64,000 bases of DNA from Aplectana chamaeleonis (GCA_029168955.1 JAPDOI010000194.1:186001-250000), one strand, 5' to 3'. Shown: positions 35,701-44,634, counted from the first letter of the stretch. Made by a program: numbers and translations. The notes: generated by a model from the sequence alone, not told the origin.

Positions 35701-38232
35701 TAGATACATGGAATTGGGTAGTTTTTTTAGCTTTCCAAAAATACGACTCCTGAAAAACTGGGGGCCCAAAACAGATTTATCCCAAACTGTACGCCACCCT
35801 TTATTCCCAAATAAAAATCCCCGACTCCTTGCATCCTGTTTATGGTCAAGCAACGAACTTAAAGAAAACGAATGCTCCCCACGACGTGTACACCTTCCCA
35901 CACCCTTTTAAATGCAGGGTTCGCGATAAAAATGACTTTTGAGCTTTCTTCATGAGAATGTAGATTTAGTCATCACAAAAGTGAAAATAAGTGAAAAACC
36001 CCGGAAGTACGCGTGATAAATCTTCAAAAACGAAGTACAACGACTATTTACCGATGTCTGCCGGCCCCCTAATTAACGATATTTTCATTGATGCTTGGTT
36101 ATCCGCCTTTTATTTTGCTGTTGAAGTAGTCAGTAGTCTCCATTAATACCTATAGGTTGCTTTAGAAGCAAAATAAAAGTTGACAAATTAGGCTTTTACA
36201 CACATCTCGATTATTGGGAGCGGGAGGACACCGAGCCATGACTTGTTCCTGAGCGTTTTTTCTCCAATTTTTTACTTACTTTCACTTTTGTGATGACCAG
36301 ATCTATCATTCCATGGGGACACCACAACAACCGATGTTATCGAGAACCCTGCCTTTAACTCAGAACTCCATCTTTCAACTCTGTAGCATGTTTCTCAGCG
36401 TAATTGTGAGCATAATAGAAGATGGCGAAGTGCATAAGCCCAAACTGCAACTGACAATCGACAAAAATGGTTCAGAAACGGCCGGCAAACGGCGATTGCC
36501 GCACATCCCTGACTGCCGCCCTCGGTAAACTCCTTCTCGCCTGCGCCTCTGGCTACTCCGCCCTTGGCACAAGGCCTTTTCTCACGTTCTGCGCCAAGTA
36601 TATATGTAGGTGGGTGAAGGATTGGCAAACACATACGCATCAATTGAAAAAGTATGAGACAGGAAGTGAATCCCAGTTGAGAATCTCCAATGACTTTTCA
36701 GCTGAAAGGCTATGAGCTCTAGTAGAGGGAGTGTCCTATTTTTCAACCTCCATCGAAGGTGGGTGGGGGTTTGATTAGAAGGGGTTCAAACAGAGGGGGG
36801 TGTTCAATAACGGGAAATACGGTATGTGCCCTACAATAATGAGACATTTTGATGTACGATGTCCACCATTTTTTGGTTTTTTTTTGTTTTGATCTATTTA
36901 GTTTGCAAAGTTTTGTCTGATCTGTACTCGGACCCAAATTTCCGCATGTGTATGTAGTGATCTACTCCGACTAATCCACTTTGCAAGCAGAGGTTGACCC
37001 TTTCAAAACTCGCTCTGGATGAAGTCATTTGGCCCACCAATGAAAGAATACGAGAGCGAATGAACAAAAGCGGTCTATGCTAATTTCTGGGCACCCACAT
37101 TTTCGTTTTTGTTGACATTCTCTGAGAACATTCAGAAGTCGGACTCCGTAGTTCAGTGCGGCCGAAGATTTTTCATAGGTTTTTGCACTTCTCGTTAGCT
37201 TTTTAGAAAATCGATAATGATCGATTTTTGAGAGAATTTCGTAAGATGTGTGCAGATCGAAAGAGAATCCTAAAGAGCACCAATTGCTGAGATTCCATGC
37301 CTTGACAAAGCCAGAGAAACTTCGTAGCTGTCTTGAACACTGCCCCAGACCGGTTTTGTAACTCGTTAACTTCCTCTCATCGTCTTTCCATGGAGGGTCC
37401 AAGGATCGATAAGACTACTTGAAGCCGACAGCTTCTACTTTGGAACAACCAATTGAAGTATACTCTCCCGCTCACATGTGAAAAGGGAGGGACGAATGTG
37501 TTGAGTACGCAGTGGCTCATTTTGTGAGAATTGAAGATTTGTCGTGCTCCTGTCCACCATCATTTCGAAAACGAGTTCACGCTCTGCCCTCCGATTCACT
37601 TGAGAAAAAGGTTCGGTTGAAAAAAAAACAGATCATAGAAGGTTTTTGGAGATCCGCATATGCCAGCATCACAAGATTAGAAACTTTTTACGGGCTTCCA
37701 AACAGCAACCTGTACCCAGTACTCCCCAAATTTTTTCTGACAATGAGTGTCATACTGAGTAACGCGCATATGATGCAGCACGAGTCCAGCAAAACTGGGA
37801 TGCAGAGCCATCATGAAAAACTGGTGAACGCGTCCGCCTTTTCAGGTCCACTATGAAAAAGGTTTCAACACCTTACACTAGCGTGTTCTAATTTCAGGTC
37901 CAGAATACAATTTAGTGCCAATGCTGGGTGTGGGTCGGGAGTTTGACGACAACGGCATTGTGGTTTGCCAAATCAATACAGAGGTAAGTCTCGTAAAGGA
38001 ATATATAGTGACAACTGCTCAGCTGAGCGACAAACAATACCTTTTGCATCAGATTCATCATGGTCATACAGACTATATGAAACGATTCGCATCGATGATC
38101 AGTCAACTACTGTTAGATCGTCGATACGCCATATTCAAAGTGGTCTCAACATCTCATCATCGCACGTTTCTGCTGAATTTCGAGGACCGGAAATGTGTAG
38201 AGAAATATGTTGCCCAGTATTTCAAACGATAA
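20634..38232 (+). CDS. FkbM-type (Methyltransf_21) methyltransferase, membrane-anchored, 8 exons
   Basis: Joined exons 20634-20738, 20803-20940, 21330-21452, 27110-27190, 28512-28650, 32345-32446, 37898-37983 and 38053-38232 give 954 bases and 317 residues including one phase-1 break at each of introns 5 and 6; every junction keeps frame with GT..AG ends. Residues 6-27 are hydrophobic (a signal anchor), implying a type II Golgi/ER protein. VITLGVGWD (128-136) is the SAM-binding glycine motif, FYGADP (153-158), VHIDIITFL (204-212), MDNEGPEY (226-233) and CQINTEIH (253-260) follow in the order typical of nematode Methyltransf_21 proteins. The C-terminus (HHRTFLLNF, KCVEKYV) fits too. Length is normal for the family. 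A TTTAG acceptor 7 bases before ATG suggests trans-splicing or a 5' UTR intron. Family members methylate oxygen on small molecules or sugars; the substrate here is unknown. Introns 3, 5 and 6 exceed 3.5 kb and are transposon-filled. Confidence 0.85.
20803..20940 (+). CDS. Methyltransferase exon 2: stem region
   Basis: Encodes residues 36-81, after acceptor TGTTCAG and before donor AAG|GTAGCT. Contains Cys in DSWHNCLNTSLGP, a likely lumenal disulfide or glycosylation neighbourhood (NTS is an N-glycosylation sequon). Both ends are phase 0. Confidence 0.8.
21330..21452 (+). CDS. Methyltransferase exon 3
   Basis: Encodes residues 82-122 (LWSVFRDAVNGCYDSTPM, VSNKDEFKFHLFNNTD), acceptor ATTTTTCAG, donor GAT|GTTAGT. 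Sequons NLT and NNT are present. A decayed MITE ends about 25 bases before the acceptor. Intron 3 that follows is 5.66 kb. Confidence 0.8.
22198..22318. mobile_element. MITE of the TTTAGTCTGA family, copy 2 of 3 (in intron 3)
   Basis: Begins ATTTAGTCAGACGCATGGAC and ends GTCCATTCATCAAACTAAAA. Internal GATCTACCGTCGCAGACCCGT matches the copies at 11,753 and 54,452. Confidence 0.65.
22407..22659. mobile_element. Palindromic MITE in intron 3
   Basis: TACAGGCCATAAAACGGCCA at the left is answered exactly by TGGCCGTTTTATGGCCTGTA at the right, and the arms continue inward through CAATGTCTCACCGTCGACTG to a CpG-rich centre (GGCCGCCGCGCGGCGGCC). The two near-identical 149-residue frames on opposite strands are simply the palindrome read both ways. 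Confidence 0.8.
22790..23160. repeat. ACATGTAATAT-rich repeat tract
   Basis: Many copies of TTACATGTAATAT-like words at irregular spacing. The same words fill 25,356-25,475, in opposite orientation to a shared TAAGTATCTTACC segment, so the two tracts bracket the intron-3 repeat complex. Confidence 0.5.
23230..23706. mobile_element. Hairpin MITE with GGCCCGGATCATAC ends (intron 3)
   Basis: Left ACCGGGATCATAC..GGCGATGCATGA and right TCATACATCGCCGGGGCGGTAGTATGATCCGGG are inverted, followed inward on both sides by ATCGATCAATCGCGGCGATATTG. Related termini (TATGATCCCGGCCTAA) occur at 14,855 and 15,613. Confidence 0.7.
23728..25785. mobile_element. Long-inverted-repeat element enclosing a dead CR1-like fragment (intron 3)
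   Basis: Left arm 23,728-24,040 and right arm 25,481-25,785 are inverted copies about 310 bp long: GTCGTTGATCTCTCGCTCCTC at the left answers GAGGAGCGAGAGATCAACGAC at the right, and further in ACCTGGAACTTGCAGTTCC answers GGAACTGCACGTTCCAGGT. Between the arms lies the retrotransposon fragment at 24,391-25,355. Either the foldback element captured it or the fragment inserted between the arms. Confidence 0.65.
24391..25355 (-). pseudogene. Degenerate CR1-like reverse transcriptase fragment
   Basis: Read 25,355 to 24,391, overlapping frames give VDVIFFDFCKAFDKVVHSKL, SGVPQGAALSPILFNIYT, then a damaged catalytic block (CAFADLKLY, where an aspartate of the usual FADDLK is missing), NINGVTLENVEKVRDLGFLV and AYKIYVRSILEYGTPVFYP. 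These are jockey/CR1-group RT motifs, close in wording to the element at 44,650. There are at least three frameshifts, no endonuclease, and no ORF1. Being antisense inside an intron, it should not disturb the host protein. Confidence 0.8.
27110..27190 (+). CDS. Methyltransferase exon 4: SAM-binding motif
   Basis: Encodes residues 123-149 (VITLGVGWDVKAEQRLKELL). Acceptor ACATTCAG, donor AAT|GTGAGT, phase 0 at both ends. The glycine-rich turn LGVG is the expected SAM pocket. Confidence 0.85.
27390..27505. mobile_element. Small palindromic MITE in intron 4
   Basis: ATCTTTGATACACTAGGTGGG and CCCAGCTAGTGTATGAAAGAT are inverted, with AGTGGAGCT/AGCTCCACT and AAAGTGTATAATTATACACTTT at the centre. 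Confidence 0.75.
28512..28650 (+). CDS. Methyltransferase exon 5
   Basis: Encodes residues 150-195 (GSRFYGADPIYEKNDALYS, QYYPLAIGNETKVSQAY) and the first base of G196. The GADP motif and the YYPLAIG stretch correspond to the FYGADP..N..Y...G.YFPFAVG signature of nematode relatives. Acceptor TTCTCTAG, donor AAG|GTGAGC. Confidence 0.85.
29097..29465. repeat. TTAACGGCAGTGTTCTCGAT repeat, family A copy (intron 5)
   Basis: Shares CCACCGGGTAGAATTGAAATAACGAAGAAATCGAG and TTTTGTGGACCC with copies at 34,453-34,945 and 39,848-40,280. The right end is decayed. Confidence 0.55.
30431..30676. mobile_element. Hairpin MITE, GGGGCCGGATGCATCAACGC ends, copy 1 (intron 5)
   Basis: Left end and right end (GCGTTGATGCGCCCGGCCCC) are inverted, and the arms continue through CCCCTGCAGTGTC/GACACTGCAGGGG. 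A second copy lies at 52,920-53,140. Confidence 0.75.
30685..30960. repeat. Array of CAGCATATGCTG palindromes (intron 5)
   Basis: The 12-base palindrome CAGCATATGCTG occurs in four near-perfect copies within about 110 bases, with decayed variants to 30,960. Spacers such as TCTTGCGTCTGAAAGCCAA recur, giving a unit of roughly 70 bases. Looser versions of the motif appear at about 28,720-28,890. Confidence 0.65.
31427..31812. mobile_element. MITE with GCATCTTTCATAGTCC ends, copy 2 (intron 5)
   Basis: Same internal order as 17,268-17,710: CCTCACCGCAAGCGCGGCAC, CACCGCCATAGCGG, CTATCCTGCGC.ACCGCAT, AAGCCAGGAATTTCTGTGCA, then the inverted end. About 60 bases shorter than copy 1. Confidence 0.75.
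32345..32446 (+). CDS. Methyltransferase exon 6
   Basis: Completes G196 and encodes residues 197-229 plus the first base of G230. VHIDIITFL matches the family's HID..FL block and LLMDNE begins the acidic DxE motif. Acceptor TTACAG, donor GAAG|GTATTC. The sequence also reads open on the minus strand, but that frame has no family. Confidence 0.8.
33086..33239. mobile_element. Short MITE with 29-bp terminal inverted repeats (intron 6)
   Basis: CTAAACAGGCAGCAGCGACC at the left is answered by GGCAGCAGCGAC-complementary GTCGCTGCTGCCTGTTTAG at the right, continuing inward through TTTATCCA/TGGATAAA. 154 bp in all, no coding. Confidence 0.75.
33440..33925. repeat. Family B repeat copy (intron 6)
   Basis: Aligns with 16,400-16,870 over most of its length: CTGATCACAACGGTATCTCT, GGACGAGTTGTCTTGGGCC, ATTTCTCTTCATTCGCAATCG, CTCGCTTATTTGGAGGAAT and CACAATCAAATAAAAATCA. 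It ends near GTGCCTTTAAG, the shared terminus. Confidence 0.65.
34453..34945. mobile_element. TTAA-bounded MITE, family A
   Basis: Left end TTAAAGGCAGTGTTCACGAT; right end ATCGTGAACACTGCCTTCAA. The TTAA at the left could be a piggyBac-type target duplication or part of the repeat. Internal sequence matches 29,097-29,465 and 39,848-40,280 (GGTAGAACTAAAATGACG, GGTGACAACCACCATGAACATG). Confidence 0.7.
34960..35530. repeat. CpG-rich inverted-repeat element, AGCGGC family copy 1 (intron 6)
   Basis: CCGCTGCCGCTGCGGCTCCGCGAT at the left is partly answered by GATCGCGGAGCCGCTGCGG and TTTTGCGGCTCTGCCGCAG at the right. A relative with GATCGCGGATCCGCCG lies at 40,640-40,900. Confidence 0.55.
35908..36358. 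mobile_element. TTAA-bounded MITE with GCAGGGTTC ends (intron 6)
   Basis: Left TTAAATGCAGGGTTCGCGATAA, right TTATCGAGAACCCTGCCTTTAA: inverted with few mismatches. Next in, CATCACAAAAGTGAAAATAAGT answers ACTTACTTTCACTTTTGTGATG. 451 bp. A partial relative ends at about 48,095. Confidence 0.75.
37898..37983 (+). CDS. Methyltransferase exon 7
   Basis: Completes G230 and encodes residues 231-258 (PEYNLVPMLG, NGIVVCQINTE). CQINTE is the CQfNxE signature of nematode Methyltransf_21 proteins. Acceptor ATTTCAG, donor GAG|GTAAGT, the best donor in the gene. Confidence 0.85.
38053..38232 (+). CDS. Methyltransferase exon 8: C-terminus and stop
   Basis: Encodes residues 259-317 and a TAA. IHHGHTDYMKRFASMISQLL joins directly to CQINTE to restore the family's N.E.H motif, and the end (YAIFKVVSTSHHRTFLLNF, RKCVEKYVAQYF) matches the usual C-terminal block. 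The acceptor used here is TTTTGCATCAG; another in-frame one ends at 38,022. No clear AATAAA follows; TTTATAAATT at about 38,348 is the nearest A/T-rich candidate. Confidence 0.8.
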   Translation: MHHGHTDYMKRFASMISQLLLDRRYAIFKVVSTSHHRTFLLNFEDRKCVEKYVAQYFKR

Positions 38233-38915
38233 ATAGCTTCGTATTTCCGTCTCAAACTCGACTTTGCATCTACCAGCATAACAAAACATAAGGATTCAAG
38301 TCGAAATCCTTTTTGCTTAGACCGGAAACAGCTGTTCAAGAGACTAGTTTATAAATTTGCCACCAGAGAGAGAGAGAGAGAGATCTCGCCAGATTCCTGG
38401 TTTTCTCATACCCGGTTTCTGCGCTGGGCAGGCTTTTGTAGAAGACCACAGAAAATATCAGGAAACTCCGGTCTGATACAGCCTACCGTCCTGAAACGGT
38501 TTATGAAGCCGGCACCAATTGTTTTCGCTTTCAATCGGAATGTGTGACTAGTGCTGCGACACACCACCCGTTGCGAGCAAAGACCCCAGAAAAAAAGTGT
38601 TTAATGAGTTATTTGACCTCACTAGCGCGCTCCAGTTCACGTACCTCTAAATATGCAGACGCCCTACGCACTATTGATCACAAGCTACACAATTAGTAGG
38701 ACGCTAATATACTTGGACAAAACTGTTGAAAATTTTCGAATCTTCGATAATATTCAAAAATCAAAATTTTCAATTTTCAAATTTTCGAATTAATTCGAAA
38801 ATCTAAATTTTCGAATAAATTCGAAAATCAAAATTTTCAAATTTCATAATTACGAATATATTCGAAAATCATTTTTTTTGAATTTTCACATAATTTTTTT
38901 TCGAATTTTTGAAGA

Positions 38916-39010
38916 ATCGCTCCAGCCGCGAAGCGGCCGGGGAGGTTTGGTTTTGCCCGGGACTTGTGATCACTTAGAATTCTGTAAAGTAGTTAATAAA
39001 ACCAGTTAAA
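38916..39010 (+). repeat. Dispersed repeat with CTCCAGCCGCgaaGCGGC hairpin, copy 1
   Basis: TCGCTCCAGCCGCGAAGCGG, GAGGTTTGGTTTTGCC, ACTTGTGATCACTTAGA and AAAGTAGTTAATAAAACC occur in the same order at 62,108-62,205. A fragment in the opposite orientation (CCAGCCGCTTCGCGGCTGGAGCGAT) lies at about 10,150-10,175. Confidence 0.7.
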
Positions 39011-39847
39011 CAAATTTATTTCTATTTTTCCCATAAATTTCCTCGAATTTACGAATGTTAGTTTCGATTATGAAAATAAGTTTTGAAGTGTCATTTACTG
39101 TGACTATTACTGTGTAGAAAAATTGGTCGGTTACATTTACTTTTAATCTCAAACCATTTCTAATCAGGATGGCTGCAGAATCTATCCCTGGGGTTGGATT
39201 GTGTCGGAACTGGTTAAGAGAGCCTACCACGCCTACCACGATGTTACCACAATACGCTTGGCCTCATGCGAGACTTGACCAGCACTATTCTTTTCTGGGA
39301 AAACGCCTTATCGCACCCAAGCCGCTGGGCTTCACGATATCGGGTGGGGGCAGGGCTGAGCTCGGGCGCTTAAAACCCTTACGCTCTTTCACGATTTTGC
39401 CGGAAAATGCCGCTTTTTGAGTGGCAACTAGCTTCTTTGCACATGAGAATGCTGGCGAATTGCTCACATCGGATATCGATTCGCGATCGGAATTTTTAAC
39501 GAGACACCAAAGCGCCGCGAGCGCCGCTTTAACGGTAATCACGAAAGAGAACGTTTTGTCCACCACCGCCGCGTTTACCGCATTTTTTTTTTTTTTGCAA
39601 GGAGCGGCATTTGACGCGGCAACAATGGTATGAAAAGGGCGTTGAGCGACGTTCATACTCCCGTCGCCAAGCGGCGGAGTGCGATCCTATAATATTGATC
39701 GTGCCTCGCCCCGTGATGAATATACCAGAATTTCAGTGCTTCTCTCGGCGGCGATAGTGTAAACCACGCCATGCGGGGGATGGCGCATATTGAATGCTGC
39801 AGTGAGGTCAAATAAATGGAAATAGTGCTACACGACTTAAGGTGATG

Positions 39848-40280
39848 CCAACGGCGCCGGGTAGAACTGAAATGACGAAGAAATCGAGAAAAACGCCCTA
39901 GAAGGGCAACAAATTCTTAACTTTCACCTCACCTTTTCACTCTCACTGGATCTATTCGTTGTGACAACGAATTCTTTTGTGGACCCGTCTTTTGCAATTT
40001 GCTACTCTCTGTGGCTCCGTTCTTTCCTTCGGACCCTATCTAACACTGTTTTGCCTAAAAAAATCATATTTGATTGACCCCATTTTTCACCGGTGACAAC
40101 CACCGTGAACATGTTCACCCAATCGGACAACTAGTCCAGGCCAGAGAAAAAATGTCGCTGAAATAAGACGTTTTAGTGCGTTCCAAGCCGTTTCTTCGTA
40201 ATTTTGGAAAAACTTGTAGCTAAGGTATTGTTCTGAGTGGAAAACTCCGGTACGAATGTCATGGTGAACACTGCCTACAA
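39848..40280. repeat. Family A repeat copy, 5' end lost
   Basis: Begins inside the family at CCGGGTAGAACTGAAATGACGAAG and ends at the terminus ATGGTGAACACTGCCTACAA. Matches 34,500-34,945. Confidence 0.6.
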
Positions 40281-40639
40281 AGCGGCTATGATAAGCAAAT
40301 CTCAACCCACTAACGATTCCTTGTCCCACTAGTGGAACACGTTTCTCAAAAATCAGCTTCGTTGCCATAACAATGATTTTTTAAACTTCTATGTGGTTGA
40401 TTTACTAGCATTTCCAGCACTACAGTAAAATCCGTTTTTCATCGTTAGCTCCTTGTTAGCAACACACTCTGCTTCAGAGCGAAATTCCCATGACACATGA
40501 CGCGTGCGTGACCTGCTCCATCTGTCCCGCCCCACCATCTTTCGCCGTCTCCTCTCCTTTGTTCTACGATATTAACTATGTAATAAAAGATTTCCGCTTA
40601 GAAATGTAGAATATTTGAACCTTTCTGCAACCACCGCCC

Positions 40640-40900
40640 CTTGAAGAAATTGCCGCGGCAGCGCCTATACCGGGCCGCTTCGGTTCTACAGGCACCGAAG
40701 CGGCACTACAGTGGATCCGCAGCGGCAGCGCTGTAGCGGCTTCGCGATCGGCCGGTGAGCCTTTGAAATAATAGGCACACTGCAACTGAACCGTCTCGGC
40801 GCAGTGATGATCGCGGATCCGCCGTGGTACTATCACGGAGCTATAGCGGCTTCAGACGAGGGGAGCGGTACTTTTCCGGCACTGTCGTGGTAAGTTTCTC
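40640..40900. repeat. CpG-rich AGCGGC family element, copy 2
   Basis: GCCGCGGCAGCGCC, ACAGGCACCGAAGCGGC, GGCTTCGCGATCGG, GATGATCGCGGATCCGCCG in the same order as 34,960-35,530 but shorter. Confidence 0.5.
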
Positions 40901-41499
40901 TAGATGAGGCCTAAATTGGGAAAAACCAATCCAGATTTCTAATGTTTTTCATCCTTGAAGTTCCTTATGTCTTTTTTTTCTGTAGCTGATTTTCAGGCTT
41001 TTGACCAAGAAATTACCCCTCGAGTTGTATTCTATTAGTCTTGAAATGTTCTACTACCATCACTGCATCAGAATATCGATGTTTTGGCCAAACTCGCTCA
41101 ACGGTCAAAACCGAATATGTCTAACAAGGGAAGTGTTTAGAGTGGTAAACGCATCAGCGAAAACGACCGTTAGTATCTCTCGTTACTCAATAGTAAAAAT
41201 GCGCAGTATCTCGCCCCGAGCTGCAGGTTCCAAGAAGTTTGTAGCATTTTTCAAGCTTCGCAAAAAGGCATTTTTAGGAAGTTTCAAATATTTTTCTCGG
41301 ATTTTGCTCAAAACTTGTATGTAGTCTAGGGTAATCTGGGGTGGTGAGCACGAATCTAGTCTTTTTGTCGAAACTCTGATGTTTACTGTGGGTTACGGTA
41401 GGAGCCATGTCATTTGGGGAGCAAAACCTACATAAAGACACTGTTTGCGATAAACTTCATTCTCGAATTTATCATGTCAAACGCTTCTCGTGGCTCTCA

Positions 41500-42130
41500 G
41501 AAGCAGAACAGCGTTGAAGAAACGGGACGAAAAGCTACCCAGGAGCCGCAATACGGTTTAGAAAGGTGGGCAGACCCCGCCATTGTGGGCAAGCATCGCC
41601 CCTTTCCGCCCCTCGACGTGAACAAAGGAACACTCGAAATCGTGAGTTGAGCGATGGTTTCCGATCGAAAGCCCCGTTCTTTCCTTCATTCTCGACTTCT
41701 CTTTCTACTCAGGTCAGCTCGCGTACATTGGCTGCAAAGGACGTAAGTTACAAGGCTCGGACAACTCGTCTATCATTTTCCCTAGCTCAAATTTTGAGGG
41801 ACCATAACTCCATTCCCAGAAGGTCTTGTACGATTCCACAAGCATCATTGGAATCCGAATGGGACCGGTTTCAAGATAGGCCAAAAAACAGAAAAGCGAT
41901 TTTTATCGCGAACAGTGCCTTTAAATATTTCAAAAATCGACAAACGGACTCCAGATTCGTGTTTAGCACCCCCAATCGACCCTTAAAGAAATATTTTAAG
42001 CCATATCTACCGTAGCGTTCTGGAAATCGTCAAAAGTCGCGATTTGCCATCAAATTTTCGCCCAACGGGAAGCTTTGAACGAATCAAGTCGAAAACTTCG
42101 GAAAATCAGCAAGTAAATTCAAGATTCGTG
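41500..42130. repeat. Family B repeat copy
   Basis: GTAAGTTACAAGGCTCGGACAACTCGTC, GGACCATAACTCCATTCCCAGAAGGTCTTG and a terminus ATCGCGAACAGTGCCTTTAAA (about 41,896-41,918) match 43,370-43,585 and, inverted, 49,034-49,240. The 149-residue frame over it has no family content. Confidence 0.55.
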
Positions 42131-43179
42131 ATCAGCGCCCCAAATAACCCACCTGGGAGGACCTTGAGTCAAATCTGGAACTTTTTTCTGAAACGCTTCG
42201 AAAGCCCTCTAACCTAGTTGAGCCACTAAAGATACTAAGACTACTAGCCGTTTTGGCAGATGCGTTTAAAGCTCTTAACACTTCCCTTGTAAAATCAGAA
42301 AGTCCAGAAATAGACGTCAATTCGATAAACACAACCCATAATAACCAATCGAAGTTAATGTTTCTAAAGCAGTCATTGTAGATTAGTGAGCTCAAACGCT
42401 CACGTCCGTATATCAAATAGCTGTTTCTCGGGAAAGGAGGTTTACGGGAGCTAAAAGCCTGGTAATGTCTCTATCTGGCTGGCAGATATATAATGAATGC
42501 GAACAAGAGGGAAAAACGGTTTGCATTGGCTGGCCGTTAGAGCCAGCCAATCGCAACGATGGAGCACGATGTACGGTTACGCAATATTTCTCATGATCCG
42601 AGCGTGTGGGAACCCAAAATTGGGAGTGGGGTGAATAGGTCAAAATGGTGCTTTGACTGTGTGCTTTCAAAGGTTGAGCAGAAAAAAAGAACTTCTATTG
42701 AAATGATGTTTGTGCATTTCGATTACTCGAATTTAAAAAATTCTAATATGCTCTTCAAAAAATTCGCATTTCGGATATTATTCGAAGGGCTGTTCTCGAA
42801 ATATTAGAATTTCCAATATTACTCGAAAACCACAATTTTCGAATTTCGATTTTTGAATGATTCGAAATTCGAAAAATCATTTGAATATTTTTTGAATAGT
42901 ATAATGCGGTCCGAAGTATAGACGCTAAGTATGGACCATCATCCGCCTTTCCGTGAAGAAACCGCAGTCGTCTTCGAAACGCTACATGCCGTGGGATTCT
43001 CACAGATCACAAAAAACATATTCATAGCCTAAGCACTATCCAACTCCCGAAGTTGCCAGCACTAGGCCGTTAGTTGTGTTTCAGTAGTTGAGCTGACGTA
43101 CTTAATGGCACAGACCAAGCTCAGGGACGAAATCTGATGTTTCCACATAATTGTGAAGTAGATCCAACCTATATATTAC

Positions 43180-43585
43180 CTGCCAAGTGCGAGCTCCCGA
43201 TTCCTCCGATTAACCGAGATATAGGAGGAAGCCACCCTGGGGCGCCCACCTCGAGAAGCCACTTTGGCACGCCCCTTTTGCGATCTTTCGAGCTCAACTG
43301 TGGTGAGGTGAGCCATTCTTTTCAATCAATAGTCCCGTTCTTCTCTTCATTCTCGGCTTTTCACTTTATTCAGGTCGGCTTGCAGACATCGGTTGCAAAC
43401 GGCGGAAGTTACAAGCCTCGGACAGCTCGTCCACAATGCTTCCGTAGTTCAATTTTCGAGAGGCCATAACTCCTTTCCCGGAGGGTCTTATACGATGAAA
43501 GAGACATCACTGGGATCAGCTTGAGACCTTTTTCATGATGAGCTGTAAACTAAAGAACGATTCCGAAGTTGGACTGTGCCTTTAA
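43180..43585. repeat. Family B repeat copy
   Basis: AAGTGCGAGCTCCCGATTCC is the reverse of the CTCGCACTTGGCA block at 16,310; the right end is GTGCCTTTAAG. It sits immediately before the 5' region of the CR1-like element. Confidence 0.55.
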
Positions 43586-43827
43586 GGACTTTATGGGATC
43601 GCCTTGTAACCATTCCTTTCTTTCAACAGGTTTCGCCCTCGTCTCGATTTGGTTCGTCCGTTCAACCCCTTATTCCACAACTCCATATCAAGCGATTTCC
43701 CTAGAGACAGGGGAAAACGTCTTCTAATTATTCCGTCCAATTGCCACTCTGAAAGGTAATTTTATTCGATTCTGCCAGGAGTCCTCCTTTCGTCGTCGGT
43801 GTCTCTTGCTTTTGTCAATCGATAATC

Positions 43828-44634
43828 ATGGACACTGGTGCTGTTGCCTCTTCAATTGAAGGTACGGATGGGGATCGCCAGCCGGCGGACAAGTTGAATG
43901 CCGTTGATGCGTTGATGAATGCGAAGAAGGTTCCTCAGTGCTTGAAGAATGTGATTGTGGAAATTACGAATCAACTTGGTGCGGTTATGGACGAAAACAA
44001 GAGGCTGCGTGCAGAAAATGCGTGTATTCCGGAATTACGGCAAGAGAATTCGTTTTTACATGAGAAGATTGTTGACTTAGAGAATCAGTTGGCGAATTCC
44101 AAACAAATCGCTGTGAAGAATGATTTTGATCCTAGTAATCAACCTCCTTCGCATGATGCTGATCAATTTCACGAGTGTGAACGTCTTCGATCTTTTGTTT
44201 TGAGTGGTATTCCCGAGTCTCATTCTCCTGATTTGTTGGAAAGTTTAAATGATGATTTTGATTCTGTGATGGAAATTCTGTCATTTTTAAATGTTGGTGC
44301 ATTTCCTGTCTCGGTGTTTAGGCTAGGTAAGCCCATTTCGTGCGGAAATCGTTTGCTCAAGGTTGTGATGCCTTCCACTTTTTTCCAAAAATCAGCGTTA
44401 CGACGTGCTAGCAGTCTTCGGTCTTACTCGGTTAAAGGTGTATTCCTAAGGGAATCACTCAGCAAAAGCGAGTTAGAGCGAAGAAAGCAGCAAAGAGCGG
44501 TGGGAAATAGCAGGGTCACGGGTTTCGCGGATGTGGTTCTAACCTCACAAAATCGGGAGGAATCCCCAACCGTTACGCCGAGTGTCAATGTTGCTTCGCC
44601 ATCGCCATCTTGCAGTACTCATTTAAACTTGTGA
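43828..44634 (+). CDS. CR1-like ORF1 protein (nucleic-acid-binding chaperone)
   Basis: 268 residues from an ATG. Residues about 50-95 have heptad-like content (VEITNQLGAVMDENKRLRAE, FLHEKIVDLENQLANSKQ), a likely trimerising coiled coil. Residues about 115-215 (LRSFVLSGIPES, VFRLGKPISCGNRLLKVVM, KGVFLRESLSKSELERRKQQ) resemble the RRM-like and C-terminal part of L1/CR1 ORF1 proteins, which coat element RNA. The tail is serine-rich. The ORF is uninterrupted. It ends 5-15 bases before ORF2 sequence begins, so the second ORF may be reached by reinitiation or read-through. Confidence 0.8.
   Translation: MDTGAVASSIEGTDGDRQPADKLNAVDALMNAKKVPQCLKNVIVEITNQLGAVMDENKRLRAENACIPELRQENSFLHEKIVDLENQLANSKQIAVKNDFDPSNQPPSHDADQFHECERLRSFVLSGIPESHSPDLLESLNDDFDSVMEILSFLNVGAFPVSVFRLGKPISCGNRLLKVVMPSTFFQKSALRRASSLRSYSVKGVFLRESLSKSELERRKQQRAVGNSRVTGFADVVLTSQNREESPTVTPSVNVASPSPSCSTHLNL

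Noticed and set aside
37025..37402. A 125-residue minus-strand frame that could be another reverse transcriptase remnant
   Set aside because: No RT or endonuclease motif could be identified; wording alone is not enough.
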